This document shows positions 8,352-18,253 of a stretch of DNA of 64,000 nt, in pieces; the stretch's first letter is position 1, and every line of letters begins with the position of its first letter. The notes under the pieces were generated by a model that made no database searches, had not been told where the DNA came from, and saw only the letters and a program-made list of their open reading frames with translations. The position numbers were made by a program, and so were the translations under genes. This DNA comes from Bacteroidia bacterium (lineage in GTDB: Bacteria; Bacteroidota; Bacteroidia; UBA4408), in NCBI GenBank assembly GCA_020845635.1, contig JADLFI010000039.1, positions 1-64,000 of the forward strand, read 5' to 3'.

Positions 8352-8645
8352 ATGAAGTACGTCACGAACAAGCTTATACTAGTGATTGTAATTGCTTTTT
8401 CCTTAACTTCATGCAACAACTTAAGCAACGAGGTTGAAAACAAACTTAATGAGTTACAAAACAAATCAGAGTCTTTAGATTCTATTATTAACAAAGGGGT
8501 TAACAATGTTTTAACACTTGACTCTCTAATAAACAAAGAAAGCAACAAGGTTAAAAAACTTGACACATTAATAAATAAGTCATCCTCTCAACTTGATTCA
8601 ATCGCGAAAAAAGGAAGTTTGATATTAGAAAAAATAACCAATTAA
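8352..8645 (+). CDS. Small coiled-coil lipoprotein
   Basis: The 97-residue product has a lipoprotein signal with the lipobox LTSC (cysteine at residue 21). The mature part is a short heptad-like coiled coil built from near-repeats of LDSLINKxxxxV (residues about 42, 56 and 70). The pattern recalls Lpp-like or LPP20-like small envelope lipoproteins, but no named family is recognised. It lies 11 bases before the zinc-ribbon gene, so the two are probably co-transcribed. Confidence 0.7.
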   Translation: MKYVTNKLILVIVIAFSLTSCNNLSNEVENKLNELQNKSESLDSIINKGVNNVLTLDSLINKESNKVKKLDTLINKSSSQLDSIAKKGSLILEKITN

Positions 8646-8656
8646 ATTTAATTTTT

Positions 8657-8905
8657 ATGAAATGTCCAAATTGTAATGTAAACTTAGTAATGACAGACCG
8701 GAGTGGTATTGAGATTGATTACTGTCCAGATTGCCGTGGAGTTTGGCTTGACCGTGGGGAGCTAGACAAGATAATTGAACGTTCTTCACAAAATATCAAA
8801 AACATTGTAACAGATAGTTATTCTGATCGCCATCGATTTACCAAAGATAGTGACTATCGCTATAAAAAAAAGAAAGGATTGCTGGATGATTTGTTTGACT
8901 TCTAA
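8657..8905 (+). CDS. Zinc-ribbon protein of the zf-TFIIB type
   Basis: The 82-residue protein begins with two CxxC pairs (CPNC at residues 3-6 and CPDC at 23-26) followed by RGVWLDRGELDKII. This is the signature of the TFIIB-like zinc-ribbon family (PF13453) found as small bacterial proteins. The tail is basic (YRYKKKKG) and ends in LLDDLFDF. It probably binds one zinc ion in the cytoplasm. Its partner and process are unknown. It follows the lipoprotein gene by 11 bases. Confidence 0.85.
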   Translation: MKCPNCNVNLVMTDRSGIEIDYCPDCRGVWLDRGELDKIIERSSQNIKNIVTDSYSDRHRFTKDSDYRYKKKKGLLDDLFDF

Positions 8906-9632
8906 ATCTCCATTTTAGTTGTAATTAAATGCGGATATACCTTGAACAACAAGGATGAGTATGAGAAGAGGAACTTCACACCCCCTCAGTTTTTCACAAA
9001 ACTAAACATGAACCTCTTGAATACTCATTGCTGTTTTGCACTGCAAATGATATTCGTAATTACTTTGTATTTCATACGGTTCTTCTTAATGCAAAACTGC
9101 ATAGTTCAGAAGTGTTCTATTATCGGTGTACATACATATCAGGATAATTCTAAGCTCAGTTTATGTATATAATCTCGCTTCATACTTCTGTTGTTTCTTG
9201 TGTATGTAATATTTGCCGGATATTCATTTACAAGTTGGAGTAAATAGTAGCTAAAGGAATTCCGTTATTTTGTTCATGTGGAGTTTCCGTAGTAGTTGTT
9301 GTTTTCATTGGTCAGGGGGGGGTATTTCGCTTTTGGCATTAAACCCTCAATTTATCAAATGGAGGTATTGGAGAACTTATACAACAAACCCTCAGGCAAA
9401 GTTTAAAAACCGATTGACCTAACTAAAGTATTCCATTCTTTGTATGGAAAAAGAAAAATATGAATAAGGACAAATAATACTACATTATTCCAATGCTTAG
9501 GAAATACCTGTTTGTTCTTAAAGTCTATTTATAGCTCGGCATAAGAATAAGAATGTATCTACTTTGTAAGGATTTATTCAACGATTATGAAACGAATATA
9601 AAAATGCGTTTTAATTACTAATTGATATTCCT
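8906..9632. other. Non-coding or decayed stretch with a G8 run
   Basis: About 730 bases hold no convincing gene. A 76-codon frame from a TTG at 8942 lacks any family signal and is taken as chance. A run of eight G at 9315-9322 stands out in this AT-rich context but sits in no open frame. Pieces such as the FALNPQFIKWRYW reading near 9340 hint at a decayed gene that I could not identify. Confidence 0.4.
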
Positions 9633-11621
9633 CTAATTTCCGGTTACTAAAAATTCTGTTCTTCGGTTTTGTGCTCGTCCCGTTTCAGTTAAATTAGAAG
9701 CAATGGGTTTGGTATCGCCATAACCTTTAAATGATATGCGTGATTTTGGGATACCTCTTTGCAATAAATAATCCATTACGGTAAAGGCTCTGTCGGTGCT
9801 CAATGCTAAATTGGCTTGTGCGTTGCCTACATTATCGGTGTGCCCTCTAATCTCAATCTTCAATGCTTTATTTTCGTTTAAATATTCGGCAAATTTTTCC
9901 AATACTATTTTGCTCTCTTCGGTTAAATCGGCTGAGTTGGTTTTGTAATTAATATTATTGATATTAAATGTAGCCCCTTTCTCAACAGGTTTTACATCCA
10001 TATTAATTTTTATTGGTTTCCCAATAGTAGTGTCTCCGGCTTTAATATACGAATTATAAAAACCATATTGAGGTCTTTTTACGGTAAGAATAGCATCTTC
10101 ATCACCTTTCAGAGTTACTACGGTAGTATATTTACCACTTACAGAGTCAACATCAATAGTTGTTTTCTTTTTACTATTTACGGTTTCTATTTCTATTTTG
10201 GTATTGGTAAGCAAAGCTCCTGTTTGGTCGCGCAATTCGCCTTTTATAAATAATATCTTTTCGGGGCGTGCTTCTTTATACAAGGGAAATGAGAATATGT
10301 CCCATCCCCCGGGGCCCTTGCCTTTTAAATCTTTACTACTAATGTATCCCAGACTGCCATCGGTACTCACAAAAAAACCTACTTCGTCTTTTTCGGTATT
10401 AATAGGCACACCAATATTTTTTGGGGTTGACCAATTTCCGTCATCTTTCAGCTTGGTAAAAAATATGTCATAACCTCCTACACCCGGCCAACCATCAGAA
10501 GTAAAATATAATGTTTGGCTATCGCTATGTATAAAAGGCGATTTCTCGTTTTTCTCCGTATTAATTTGCTTTCCCAAATTTACGGAAGGTTGCCATTGTG
10601 CATGTATATTTTCACGGGTAGTTTTATATAAATCCATTCCCTGGCCATCGGCTCGGGCGCCTGCAAAAATAAGCATTTTCCCATCTGAGCTTAGGGTAGG
10701 CTGTGCTTCCCAGCCATCAGGGGTATTCACATTAGGGCCTAAATTTTTCAAAGCTCCCCACTCGCCATCGCGGTTCAATTCTGATGAATAAATATCGCAA
10801 TTTACATATCCGTTTTTCTCTGCCTTGCATACGGTTATAAATAATTGCTTATTATCTATCGAGAAAGTTATGCCTCCGTAATTTTCTCCGGGGGTATTAA
10901 ATGGTCTGTCCATTGGCGTAGGCTTTACAAACTCGCTATTGGCCTTGTGCGCCTCCATCAGCTCTTCAACCTGTTGTGGAAATAACACATCTTTCCCCTG
11001 CTTCATATAACGTTTGGTGAAGTATATGTATTCATTATCGGGCGAAAGCATAGGCAAAAACTCATCTTCAAAGGTATTAACGTTCTTTACCGCTTGCGGT
11101 TCAAACTCTACTTTCTTTTTGTAAATCTGTTCAAAAAACTTAGCCTGTCTGAGTATTTTTTCGGCCTTGTCAAAGTCTTCCGGTTTCTTAGCATTTTCGG
11201 GGTTTTTGGTAAACTTTTCCAAGTAATTAACCGTCTTGGTATAATCTTCGGCCCCCCAGTAAATTTGTCCCAAATAAAAATATGCATAAGGATTAATGTC
11301 AGGACAAAGCTCAATAGCTTTAAGGAGGTATTTTTCGGCAGGTTTAAAACTTGTACCATTACCTACAGCTAAGGTTATTTGCATTGTTGCCATCTCGTAT
11401 TGTGCTTCGGCAAAATCAGGCTCTTCATCTAAGGCTCTTTTAATAAATTCCATACGTTCTTTAAATTCGTATTTCTTTTTATTACGCCCTTTCTCTAACA
11501 AACTAAGGGCATTTTTATTTTCAACCTCCGGGCAAGTTCCAGCTTTATTGTCCTGAGCCAATACTGAGCTATAAACAATCATTGAAAGTAAAATAAATAA
11601 ATTAGCTTTGCTTAATAACAT
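9633..11621 (-). CDS. PorE-like protein: TPR, beta-propeller, CpD-like and OmpA domains
   Basis: The 662-residue product has a signal peptide ending VLAQ, TPR helices (about 40-155), a PD40/WD40-like propeller (about 185-440; repeats such as LSSDGKMLIFAGARADGQG and FTSDGWPGVGGYDIFF), a carboxypeptidase-regulatory-like beta domain (about 455-540) and a C-terminal OmpA domain with IEIRGHTDNVG and GYGDTKP, which binds peptidoglycan. This order is that of PorE (PG1058), a periplasmic T9SS component. Many OmpA/PD40 paralogues exist in Bacteroidota, so the role is likely but not proven. The ATG at 11621 is preferred over a TTG at 11633. The AsmA-like gene ends 30 bases upstream, so they form a transcription unit. 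Confidence 0.85.
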   Translation of the reverse strand: MLLSKANLFILLSMIVYSSVLAQDNKAGTCPEVENKNALSLLEKGRNKKKYEFKERMEFIKRALDEEPDFAEAQYEMATMQITLAVGNGTSFKPAEKYLLKAIELCPDINPYAYFYLGQIYWGAEDYTKTVNYLEKFTKNPENAKKPEDFDKAEKILRQAKFFEQIYKKKVEFEPQAVKNVNTFEDEFLPMLSPDNEYIYFTKRYMKQGKDVLFPQQVEELMEAHKANSEFVKPTPMDRPFNTPGENYGGITFSIDNKQLFITVCKAEKNGYVNCDIYSSELNRDGEWGALKNLGPNVNTPDGWEAQPTLSSDGKMLIFAGARADGQGMDLYKTTRENIHAQWQPSVNLGKQINTEKNEKSPFIHSDSQTLYFTSDGWPGVGGYDIFFTKLKDDGNWSTPKNIGVPINTEKDEVGFFVSTDGSLGYISSKDLKGKGPGGWDIFSFPLYKEARPEKILFIKGELRDQTGALLTNTKIEIETVNSKKKTTIDVDSVSGKYTTVVTLKGDEDAILTVKRPQYGFYNSYIKAGDTTIGKPIKINMDVKPVEKGATFNINNINYKTNSADLTEESKIVLEKFAEYLNENKALKIEIRGHTDNVGNAQANLALSTDRAFTVMDYLLQRGIPKSRISFKGYGDTKPIASNLTETGRAQNRRTEFLVTGN

Positions 11622-11651
11622 TATAATTTGCAATTTATTATACTGTATTTA

Positions 11652-14348
11652 TTACTTCCCAAACAAACCTTTCAGTTTTTTCTCAGCCTCTTTTTTGGCT
11701 TTCTCTTCAGCTTCTTTCTTTAATCTTTCTTTTTCGGCCTGTGCTTTGGCTTCGGCCTCTTTTTTCAATCTTTCAGCTTCGGCTTTAGCTTTGGCTTCGG
11801 CTTCATCTTTGGCTTTATTTAAGGCTGCTTCGGCTTCGGCCTTCTTTTTATCTAATTCTTGTTTGGCTTTTTCTTCCAACTCAGCTTTCTTTTTATCCAG
11901 TTCGTCTTTAGCCTTATTTTTTAAATCATCAACTGCATTTTGAGTGGTATTTTTTAAATCTGTTTTCACTACCGGATTGGTAGCAGTTCCTGTAAGAAGG
12001 GCATATAGCTTAACTCTGTCGCCAAGGCTAAAATTAGCTCCTTTACTGTTGGCTTGTGCCACTAATCCGTTCAACATCGTATTGGCGGCTGCTCCAAACT
12101 CGGCACGAGCAATATCAAATTCTAAATTATACTTGATAGTTTTATCAAAATTACTTCTGCCTGAAACTGTTAACTTATTATCACCCTGTTTAATTTCAAA
12201 GGGATCTACATCTACTCCCCCATCTTTAAACTTAAATGAAATATTTACATTCTTCAAATCCATTTTTTTATACTTCTCCATCTTAATAGCATCGGCTACT
12301 TTGTTCATAGGTTCATAATTTCCCAATAACACATTCTGGGTTTGCAATCTCCCGGAGCCATTCAAAGTAGGCAACACAGGATTCATCTGTTCATCTAGTT
12401 TTCCGGCAAAGGTCATATTGCAATTAAACTTTCCTGTGGCATACTTGGCAATACCGGCCATTTTCTGAACTGTATTAAAATATTTATACGTGGCCGGAAT
12501 ATCAAATCCTTTGATATCCATAGCAAAATCAACATCAGGTGATTTTAGGTTTTTAGTTCCATATTTTCCGTTCATCATCATAGTTCCTTCCAACAAATTC
12601 ATCATAACATCTTTCAATATTAATTCATTGTTGGCCATTACCAATTTGCCTTTTACATTGCTTATTTCCAAATTATCATAAATTAGTTTTGCAAAAACTG
12701 CATTCATTGAAAAGTCAATATTACCGGGTATTTCAGCCACTGCCATGGCAGCGGTATCAGGGCTTGCTTTACTTGCATCTGCAGGCTCATCAGTCATAAA
12801 TTGGTTGAGGTCAAAGTAATTAGAAGTTAAATTAAGACTGCCTTTCAGCAATTCGTCTTTTAAGGCATAAGCCAAATAATTCTCAACTTTTCCTTTAGCC
12901 TGAATATCTGATTTGCCCAAAGTGCAGGAAAAATCTGTTAAATCAAGATATTGAGGGTTAAACAGCAACACTGCCTTTTGTATCATTACACCGTAAGGTG
13001 TAGCATTACTTTCATATTGCATATTTTCAACGGTAATATTGCCCGATGCATTAAAATCTTTATACTGTTCCTTTTCAATAGATGACATCCGGCCCTTTAG
13101 CACAACATCGGCTGTAATTAGCCCATTCATTTTTTCGTCTTTCTCCATTGGCATTACATCTTTAACCGAATTCAAATCCAACCTGCCCTTTATAAAGCCA
13201 TCAATATTGGCATCGCTTATAGGTGTTGTTATAAGCATACGCATATCTACAGGATTGCCTGCTATTTCAATATGAAATTTATTGATTTGGGTTATGGTAT
13301 GATCAGGAACTCCATCTTTATTACTTATAGCCATATCTATATTGATATTTTCAACTCTTTTAGGTAATGAAGGGTATTTAAACATGGCATTATCTACTTT
13401 TAAGGCAAGTGAAAATGCGGGCATAGTTTTATCGTTGTAAACGCCTTTGGCAAATCCATTAAACGATAGGTTTCCTGAAGTTTCTACATCTGCAAAATCT
13501 TTGGTATATACACCAGGAACTAAAGATAAGAACTCTTTAAAAGCTGTTTTTTTGGCTAAAAATTTCAAGTCCATTTCAATGTCATCGGTAGGCATAGCCA
13601 CAAAACCATCTAGGCCAAACGCCAAAGCATTCAAACGAAATTCATTGTCTTTAAAAGTATATTTAGAGTTCTTCATGTCCATTTCTAAATCGGCCTTAGC
13701 CTCAGCATTTACATTTTTCAAATATTTCATACCACCTTCTGTAAAACTCAGCCCCGTAATGGTGGTCATGGTATTCATTAAAAATAGGTCTTGCGTAAAA
13801 TCACCTTTCAACTCATGATTTAAACCAAGCAACTCGGCACTCATGTTTGATTCCATATCGTTATAACTAATATAACCGTTATTGATGCTCAATTTCTTCA
13901 AACTTAAACTAAACTTGCTTTCCGATTCGGGGCTAACAGTTGAATCGGCTGATGGTTTTGTGATATCCCAATTGGCTTTTCCATCTTTTAAAACAATGGC
14001 ATGAATACGGGCTGTATTTAAGACTATGGCATCAATCTTTATCTTGTCGCCCTTAATAACACTCATCAAGTCCATTTTTATAGACAAGTTCTGAACAGAC
14101 AATAATGAATCTTTATCAAAATCGTCAACCCCTACAATTGAAACGTTATCAATACTGAATGTAAAATCAGGAAAGCTTTTAATAATGGTTAAATCAAACT
14201 CTCCAAAATCAACTTTGGCATTTAAATTATTATTAGCTTCTTCTTTAACCAGCGCTACAATCTTATCTTTAAACAAAAAAGGTGCTGCAAGCAAAAAGGC
14301 AAATAAAACAATAAAAATGACAGCAATAATTTTAATGGCTTTTTTCAT
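11652..14348 (-). CDS. AsmA-family protein with long charged helical tail
   Basis: The 898-residue product has one N-terminal membrane anchor (IIAVIFIVLFAFLLAAPFLF) followed by the AsmA N-terminal pattern and repeating beta-strand units, including SFPDFTFSIDNVSIVG and the C-terminal DNKLTVSGRSNFDKTIKYN. AsmA/TamB-like proteins span the periplasm and take part in lipid transport or outer-membrane assembly. The last 98 residues are almost only Lys, Glu, Ala, Asp and Leu and should form a long helix or coiled coil; this tail is encoded by internally repetitive DNA. The start is the ATG at 14348; the codon at 14360 is TTG. It is the first gene of the pair with the PorE-like protein. Confidence 0.88.
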   Translation of the reverse strand: MKKAIKIIAVIFIVLFAFLLAAPFLFKDKIVALVKEEANNNLNAKVDFGEFDLTIIKSFPDFTFSIDNVSIVGVDDFDKDSLLSVQNLSIKMDLMSVIKGDKIKIDAIVLNTARIHAIVLKDGKANWDITKPSADSTVSPESESKFSLSLKKLSINNGYISYNDMESNMSAELLGLNHELKGDFTQDLFLMNTMTTITGLSFTEGGMKYLKNVNAEAKADLEMDMKNSKYTFKDNEFRLNALAFGLDGFVAMPTDDIEMDLKFLAKKTAFKEFLSLVPGVYTKDFADVETSGNLSFNGFAKGVYNDKTMPAFSLALKVDNAMFKYPSLPKRVENINIDMAISNKDGVPDHTITQINKFHIEIAGNPVDMRMLITTPISDANIDGFIKGRLDLNSVKDVMPMEKDEKMNGLITADVVLKGRMSSIEKEQYKDFNASGNITVENMQYESNATPYGVMIQKAVLLFNPQYLDLTDFSCTLGKSDIQAKGKVENYLAYALKDELLKGSLNLTSNYFDLNQFMTDEPADASKASPDTAAMAVAEIPGNIDFSMNAVFAKLIYDNLEISNVKGKLVMANNELILKDVMMNLLEGTMMMNGKYGTKNLKSPDVDFAMDIKGFDIPATYKYFNTVQKMAGIAKYATGKFNCNMTFAGKLDEQMNPVLPTLNGSGRLQTQNVLLGNYEPMNKVADAIKMEKYKKMDLKNVNISFKFKDGGVDVDPFEIKQGDNKLTVSGRSNFDKTIKYNLEFDIARAEFGAAANTMLNGLVAQANSKGANFSLGDRVKLYALLTGTATNPVVKTDLKNTTQNAVDDLKNKAKDELDKKKAELEEKAKQELDKKKAEAEAALNKAKDEAEAKAKAEAERLKKEAEAKAQAEKERLKKEAEEKAKKEAEKKLKGLFGK
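11659..11945 (-). repeat. Low-complexity repeat encoding the AsmA tail
   Basis: The DNA is a degenerate array of short units coding for KKAExE, KAKxEA and RLKKEAE steps. GGCTTCGGC-type and TTTTTTATC-type words recur many times on the plus strand. It is coding, but the repetition makes length change by slippage possible. Confidence 0.7.
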
Positions 14349-14593
14349 ATTAATTTTCAATATAGGTGTTTATTTTAAGTGTTAAATGGCGTTATTTATA
14401 ATAATTAGTTCTATCTATTTATTTCTTTATAGGAGTAAAACGGATAAATGCTGCACTTTATTTTCAATACAAGAGATTGATTGATATCAATAGCTTAACA
14501 TCTATCAAAACACATACCACTATAATTTGGGACAAAATTACGGAATATCTATATTAGTTAGGAGGATAACCTAAAGTAAAATGATAATAAAAA

Positions 14594-15277
14594 TTAATAC
14601 ATTTTAAAATACCCGTCCATTTCAGTTGGGGGAATTCTTTTATAATCTCCTTCCAACTTAAATACACTATCGTCAGCCCCATCGGGTGAAACAGATTTGG
14701 CCGTTAGTTTCATTGTAATTCCATAGCGTTTTACACGATATTCCATAAGCATACCATCAATAGAGCTATAATTACTAAACCAGTTAACATTAGGCGATTT
14801 AATAGATTGAGTATAATATATATCAAAATTAACAATAGCTCCTGTATTATCTCGGGTAGTGCACTTAACACGCTTACAATCATAACCCGCTATTTTCTTA
14901 GTTTCTTCGGTATGTTCCATTTCCATTTCAGGTTCTGCCTTATTCATACTATCAATTTGGGCTTTATTAAACTCCACCATGTATTTTTTCCCCAACAAGT
15001 TTAATGTTTGAATAATGCTCTTTTTTGAGAAGTCAGTCAAAACTGTGGTTTTCAAAGCGCCTAAGCCTGCTGAAATTTCGCTATTTGAATTATTTTCATT
15101 AAAATGGTAAATAACAGTTTTAGGCATTAAATCCATGCTCATGGTTATTTCGGCAGGGTTTGGGTAAGTAACATCATACTCAATGGTACCTTTACTTATT
15201 TCGCTATTTGTAAAATTCTTACACGAAAATACACATGTAGCAAAAATTAGTGATACTATTATCTTGCTGTTAATCAT
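14594..15277 (-). CDS. Lipoprotein, DUF4412/GLPGLI-like
   Basis: The 227-residue product begins with a lipoprotein signal (INSKIIVSLIFATCVFSC; lipobox FSC). The mature part is beta-rich: SKGTIEYDVTYP at its start, and KKIAGYDCKRVKC in the middle followed by FDIYYTQSI. This pattern, with a KxIAGYxCKK step, fits the DUF4412 and GLPGLI-like periplasmic lipoproteins of Bacteroidota, whose function is unknown. In-frame ATGs also lie at 15304 and 15337; 15277 gives a standard short signal. It is downstream of the permease gene with a gap of about 100 bases. Confidence 0.75.
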   Translation of the reverse strand: MINSKIIVSLIFATCVFSCKNFTNSEISKGTIEYDVTYPNPAEITMSMDLMPKTVIYHFNENNSNSEISAGLGALKTTVLTDFSKKSIIQTLNLLGKKYMVEFNKAQIDSMNKAEPEMEMEHTEETKKIAGYDCKRVKCTTRDNTGAIVNFDIYYTQSIKSPNVNWFSNYSSIDGMLMEYRVKRYGITMKLTAKSVSPDGADDSVFKLEGDYKRIPPTEMDGYFKMY

Positions 15278-15377
15278 TAAAAAGTTATACTTTTTTTGCG
15301 ACATATTAATATTACTCTTCCAGTACAAATATAGCATTTTTCAAATACAAGCTGATGCAATATCAATTATATAAAAA

Positions 15378-17321
15378 TTACGAATTTGATTGAGTATTCA
15401 GTTTACTGTTTTTCATACTATACCCAAAATATATAATTAATCCAACAATAAGCCATATCGTGAACCCTATCCAATTGGCTATTCCTAACTCACTCATCAT
15501 ATATAAGCAACTTAACGCACCCAGCACAGGAATTAATGAATATGATTTTTTGAAACATTGAACTGTTACCCAACATGAAATAATAATAAACACCCAATAA
15601 GGTATTTGGTGCTTAAACACTGTCCAACCGCTAATCATATACTTACCTTTTTCGATATTACTCTTTTCAAAGTAATGTTGTATCTCATCATTATCGAAAT
15701 GCTCCAAAATGGTTTGGGTAATATTTGGATTTTTAAACCACTCGGGATTTAACACCTGCTCTTGAGTTACTGCTTTAAGAAACTCATAATGATCGTTTTC
15801 GTCTAGCACGGACAATATTTCTGTTTTTTCTTTTAATTGTTGTATTTTAAAGAAGTTGCTAAAGCCTGCTTTATTAAAAATTAGCATCAAAACAATAGTC
15901 AATAACAATAAGGCCGGCATAATGTATTTACTATTAAAATATGGCGTTTTAAACTTTCGTTCAGGGGCATTAGGATCTGATTGTAGCTTAATAACTCCTG
16001 CGCAAACAAGAGTAAAAGCAAACAAAGTACCTATGCTACAAATATCTGCCACAGTACTCAAGTCCATAAAAAAAACGGGAATGGCCACTACAAAACCTGT
16101 AATAATAGTGCTATATCCGGGTGTTTTAAATTTTGGGTGTATATGAGAGAATTTTTTAGGCAATAATCCATCTTTACTCATGCTCATCCAAATGCGCGGC
16201 TGCCCCATTTGAAATACTAAGATTACGCTGCTCATGGCCACCACCGCGCTTACAGCAATAAGCCCTGACAATTTGTTTAAATGTAGTTTCTCAAAAACAA
16301 AGGCTAATGGATCTCCAACATTTAACTCTTTATAACTAACCATTCCGGTTAAAACTAATGCAATAAGTATGTATAGTACGGTGCAAATTATTATGGCATA
16401 CATCATGCCGCGAGGTAAGTCCCTTTGTGGATTTTTACACTCTTCGGCTGTAGTACTTATAGCATCAAAACCAATATAAGCAAAGAAAACGGCTGAAACC
16501 CCCTTTAATACACCGGAAATACCATTAGGAGCAAATGGATGCCAATTACTAACGTCAACATAAAAGGCTCCCACAACAATAACAAGAAGCACTACGCAAA
16601 GTTTTATAACCACCATAATATTACTGGCATTACGAGTTTCTTTAATACCACGATACACCAAGGCCGTAATTAAAACAATAATCGCTAAGGCCGGAATGTC
16701 AACAATAATGTGAAAATTCCCAATAGTAGGGGCTAACGACCATGCGTTGTATTTAGCTCTCATATCGGCCGTAAGTTCAGCACCTTGGTTGATAAGGTTT
16801 AAAGCCTCCTGATATCCGTTACGGGCTGTAAAGTAGTCCATAGTTGCCCACTCGGGTACATTAATGCCATGAATGCCTAAAGCAGGAATTTTGATGATTT
16901 TTAATAAAGAAACAAAATAATCGCTCCAAGAAATAGCCACAACAATATTACCCACCGCATATTCCATAATAAGTGCCCAACCAATAATCCAAGCAAAGAG
17001 TTCGCCAAAAGCCACATACGAATAGGTGTATGCACTGCCGCTCACCGGAACCATTGAAGCAAACTCGGCATAAGCAAAGGCTGCAAAGCCACAAGCAATA
17101 GCCGTAAATATAAATAAGAAAACTACTGCCGGACCTCCATCGGCACTGGCCTTACCAATAGTACTAAATATACCGGCACCTATTATGGCAGCAATACCAA
17201 AAGAGGTTAAATCACGCACCTTTAACTGCTTTGATAATGATTCATGAGCATTGGTGTTACTATCTAAGCTCTTTAATATTTGCGAAACTGATTTTTTTCT
17301 AAATAGGTGATTAAAGTTCAT
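15378..17321 (-). CDS. APC-family amino acid permease (cationic amino acid transporter type)
   Basis: The 647-residue inner-membrane protein starts with the typical helix 1 motif IGAGIFSTIG and then AFAYAEFASMVPVSGSAYTYSY of the APC superfamily. FFAYIGFDAISTTAEECKNPQRD is the hallmark of the CAT subgroup. It is longer than the usual 480-500 residues because of two inserted loops: one of about 60 residues between helices near residue 150 and one of about 100 hydrophilic residues near 505-590. Substrate specificity (cationic or other amino acids) is inferred from the subgroup only. The gene follows panB by 30 bases and is probably in the same transcript. Confidence 0.92.
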   Translation of the reverse strand: MNFNHLFRKKSVSQILKSLDSNTNAHESLSKQLKVRDLTSFGIAAIIGAGIFSTIGKASADGGPAVVFLFIFTAIACGFAAFAYAEFASMVPVSGSAYTYSYVAFGELFAWIIGWALIMEYAVGNIVVAISWSDYFVSLLKIIKIPALGIHGINVPEWATMDYFTARNGYQEALNLINQGAELTADMRAKYNAWSLAPTIGNFHIIVDIPALAIIVLITALVYRGIKETRNASNIMVVIKLCVVLLVIVVGAFYVDVSNWHPFAPNGISGVLKGVSAVFFAYIGFDAISTTAEECKNPQRDLPRGMMYAIIICTVLYILIALVLTGMVSYKELNVGDPLAFVFEKLHLNKLSGLIAVSAVVAMSSVILVFQMGQPRIWMSMSKDGLLPKKFSHIHPKFKTPGYSTIITGFVVAIPVFFMDLSTVADICSIGTLFAFTLVCAGVIKLQSDPNAPERKFKTPYFNSKYIMPALLLLTIVLMLIFNKAGFSNFFKIQQLKEKTEILSVLDENDHYEFLKAVTQEQVLNPEWFKNPNITQTILEHFDNDEIQHYFEKSNIEKGKYMISGWTVFKHQIPYWVFIIISCWVTVQCFKKSYSLIPVLGALSCLYMMSELGIANWIGFTIWLIVGLIIYFGYSMKNSKLNTQSNS

Positions 17322-17351
17322 ATATACGCTTAAGTCATCGGTGTTTACTCT

Positions 17352-18167
17352 TTAATATTGCTCATTTTCATTAGGAAAATCAAGTCTTTTTATATCATCA
17401 ACATAAGCACCTACTGCTCCCTTTATGTCTTCAAATAAGTTAAGATATCTGCGCAAAAAACGTGGGTTAAATCCAACATTAAGTCCTAACATATCATGTA
17501 ATACCAAAACCTGCCCATCAACTCCCGACCCCGCACCAATACCTATAATAGGAATAGAAACTTCTTTGGCTATTTTGCTCGCCAATACGGCAGGAATTTT
17601 TTCAAGAACTATGGCAAAGCAGCCTGCATTTTCAAGTGTATGAGCATCTTCAACCAACTGTAAGGCTTCTTCTTCCTCTTTAGCTCGCACATTATAAGTG
17701 CCAAATTTATAAATAGACTGAGGGGTTAAACCTAAATGCCCCATGACAGGAATACCTGCCGAAAGAATTCGTTTAATAGATTCTTCTATTTCCTTACCTC
17801 CTTCAATTTTTATAGCATGTGCCCCACTCTCTTTCATTACCCTTATGGCCGATGTTAAGGCTTCTTTTGAGTTGCCCTGATATGAACCAAAAGGCAAATC
17901 AACTACTACTAAAGCACGGTTTACCCCACGTATTACTGAGGCTGCATGATATATCATTTGATCTAATGTAATGGGCAGAGTTGTCTCATGACCTGCCATA
18001 ACATTACTGGCACTATCGCCCACCAGAATTACATCTATACCTGCCTGGTCAATTACTTTTGCCATTGAATAATCATATGCCGTAAGCATAGCAATTTTTT
18101 CATTTCTGCGCTTCATTTCCTGCAAGGTGTTGGTGGTAACCTTTCTTACTTCTTTATGTACCGACAT
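17352..18167 (-). CDS. panB: 3-methyl-2-oxobutanoate hydroxymethyltransferase PanB
   Basis: The 271-residue product matches PanB across its length (family about 260-280). It shows [39 protein letters not shown] with metal-binding aspartates, [17 protein letters not shown] and [11 protein letters not shown], and ends with [21 protein letters not shown]. PanB adds a hydroxymethyl group from methylene-tetrahydrofolate to 3-methyl-2-oxobutanoate to make ketopantoate, the first committed step to pantothenate and CoA. No other pan genes are in the window. A TATGTTTG box lies 20 bases upstream. Confidence 0.97.
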   Translation of the reverse strand: MSVHKEVRKVTTNTLQEMKRRNEKIAMLTAYDYSMAKVIDQAGIDVILVGDSASNVMAGHETTLPITLDQMIYHAASVIRGVNRALVVVDLPFGSYQGNSKEALTSAIRVMKESGAHAIKIEGGKEIEESIKRILSAGIPVMGHLGLTPQSIYKFGTYNVRAKEEEEALQLVEDAHTLENAGCFAIVLEKIPAVLASKIAKEVSIPIIGIGAGSGVDGQVLVLHDMLGLNVGFNPRFLRRYLNLFEDIKGAVGAYVDDIKRLDFPNENEQY

Positions 18168-18187
18168 TTTTTCCGATATTATTTAAT

Positions 18188-18195
18188 CAAACATA
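18188..18195 (-). promoter_or_regulatory. Putative -7 box of the panB promoter
   Basis: CAAACATA reads TATGTTTG on the minus strand, an exact TAnnTTTG match. A TTTG on the same strand (18215-18218) lies 23 bases upstream, start to start, slightly longer than usual. The panB ATG is 20 bases downstream. Confidence 0.45.
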
Positions 18196-18253
18196 GTTAT
18201 TTTATTGTTCTTTCCAAAATTAGTTAGGCAGCAATATAAACAATATGTTTTGT

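Noticed and set aside
8942-9172. Plus-strand 76-codon frame starting with TTG
   Set aside because: No family signal, TTG start, no ribosome site or promoter, odd composition; taken as chance in a decayed stretch.
9315-9322. G8 run as a phase-variation switch
   Set aside because: It is not in or just before any open frame, so no gene would be switched.
11608-11943. Plus-strand 111-codon Ser/Ala/Phe-rich frame
   Set aside because: It is the antisense shadow of the repetitive AsmA tail and has no support of its own.
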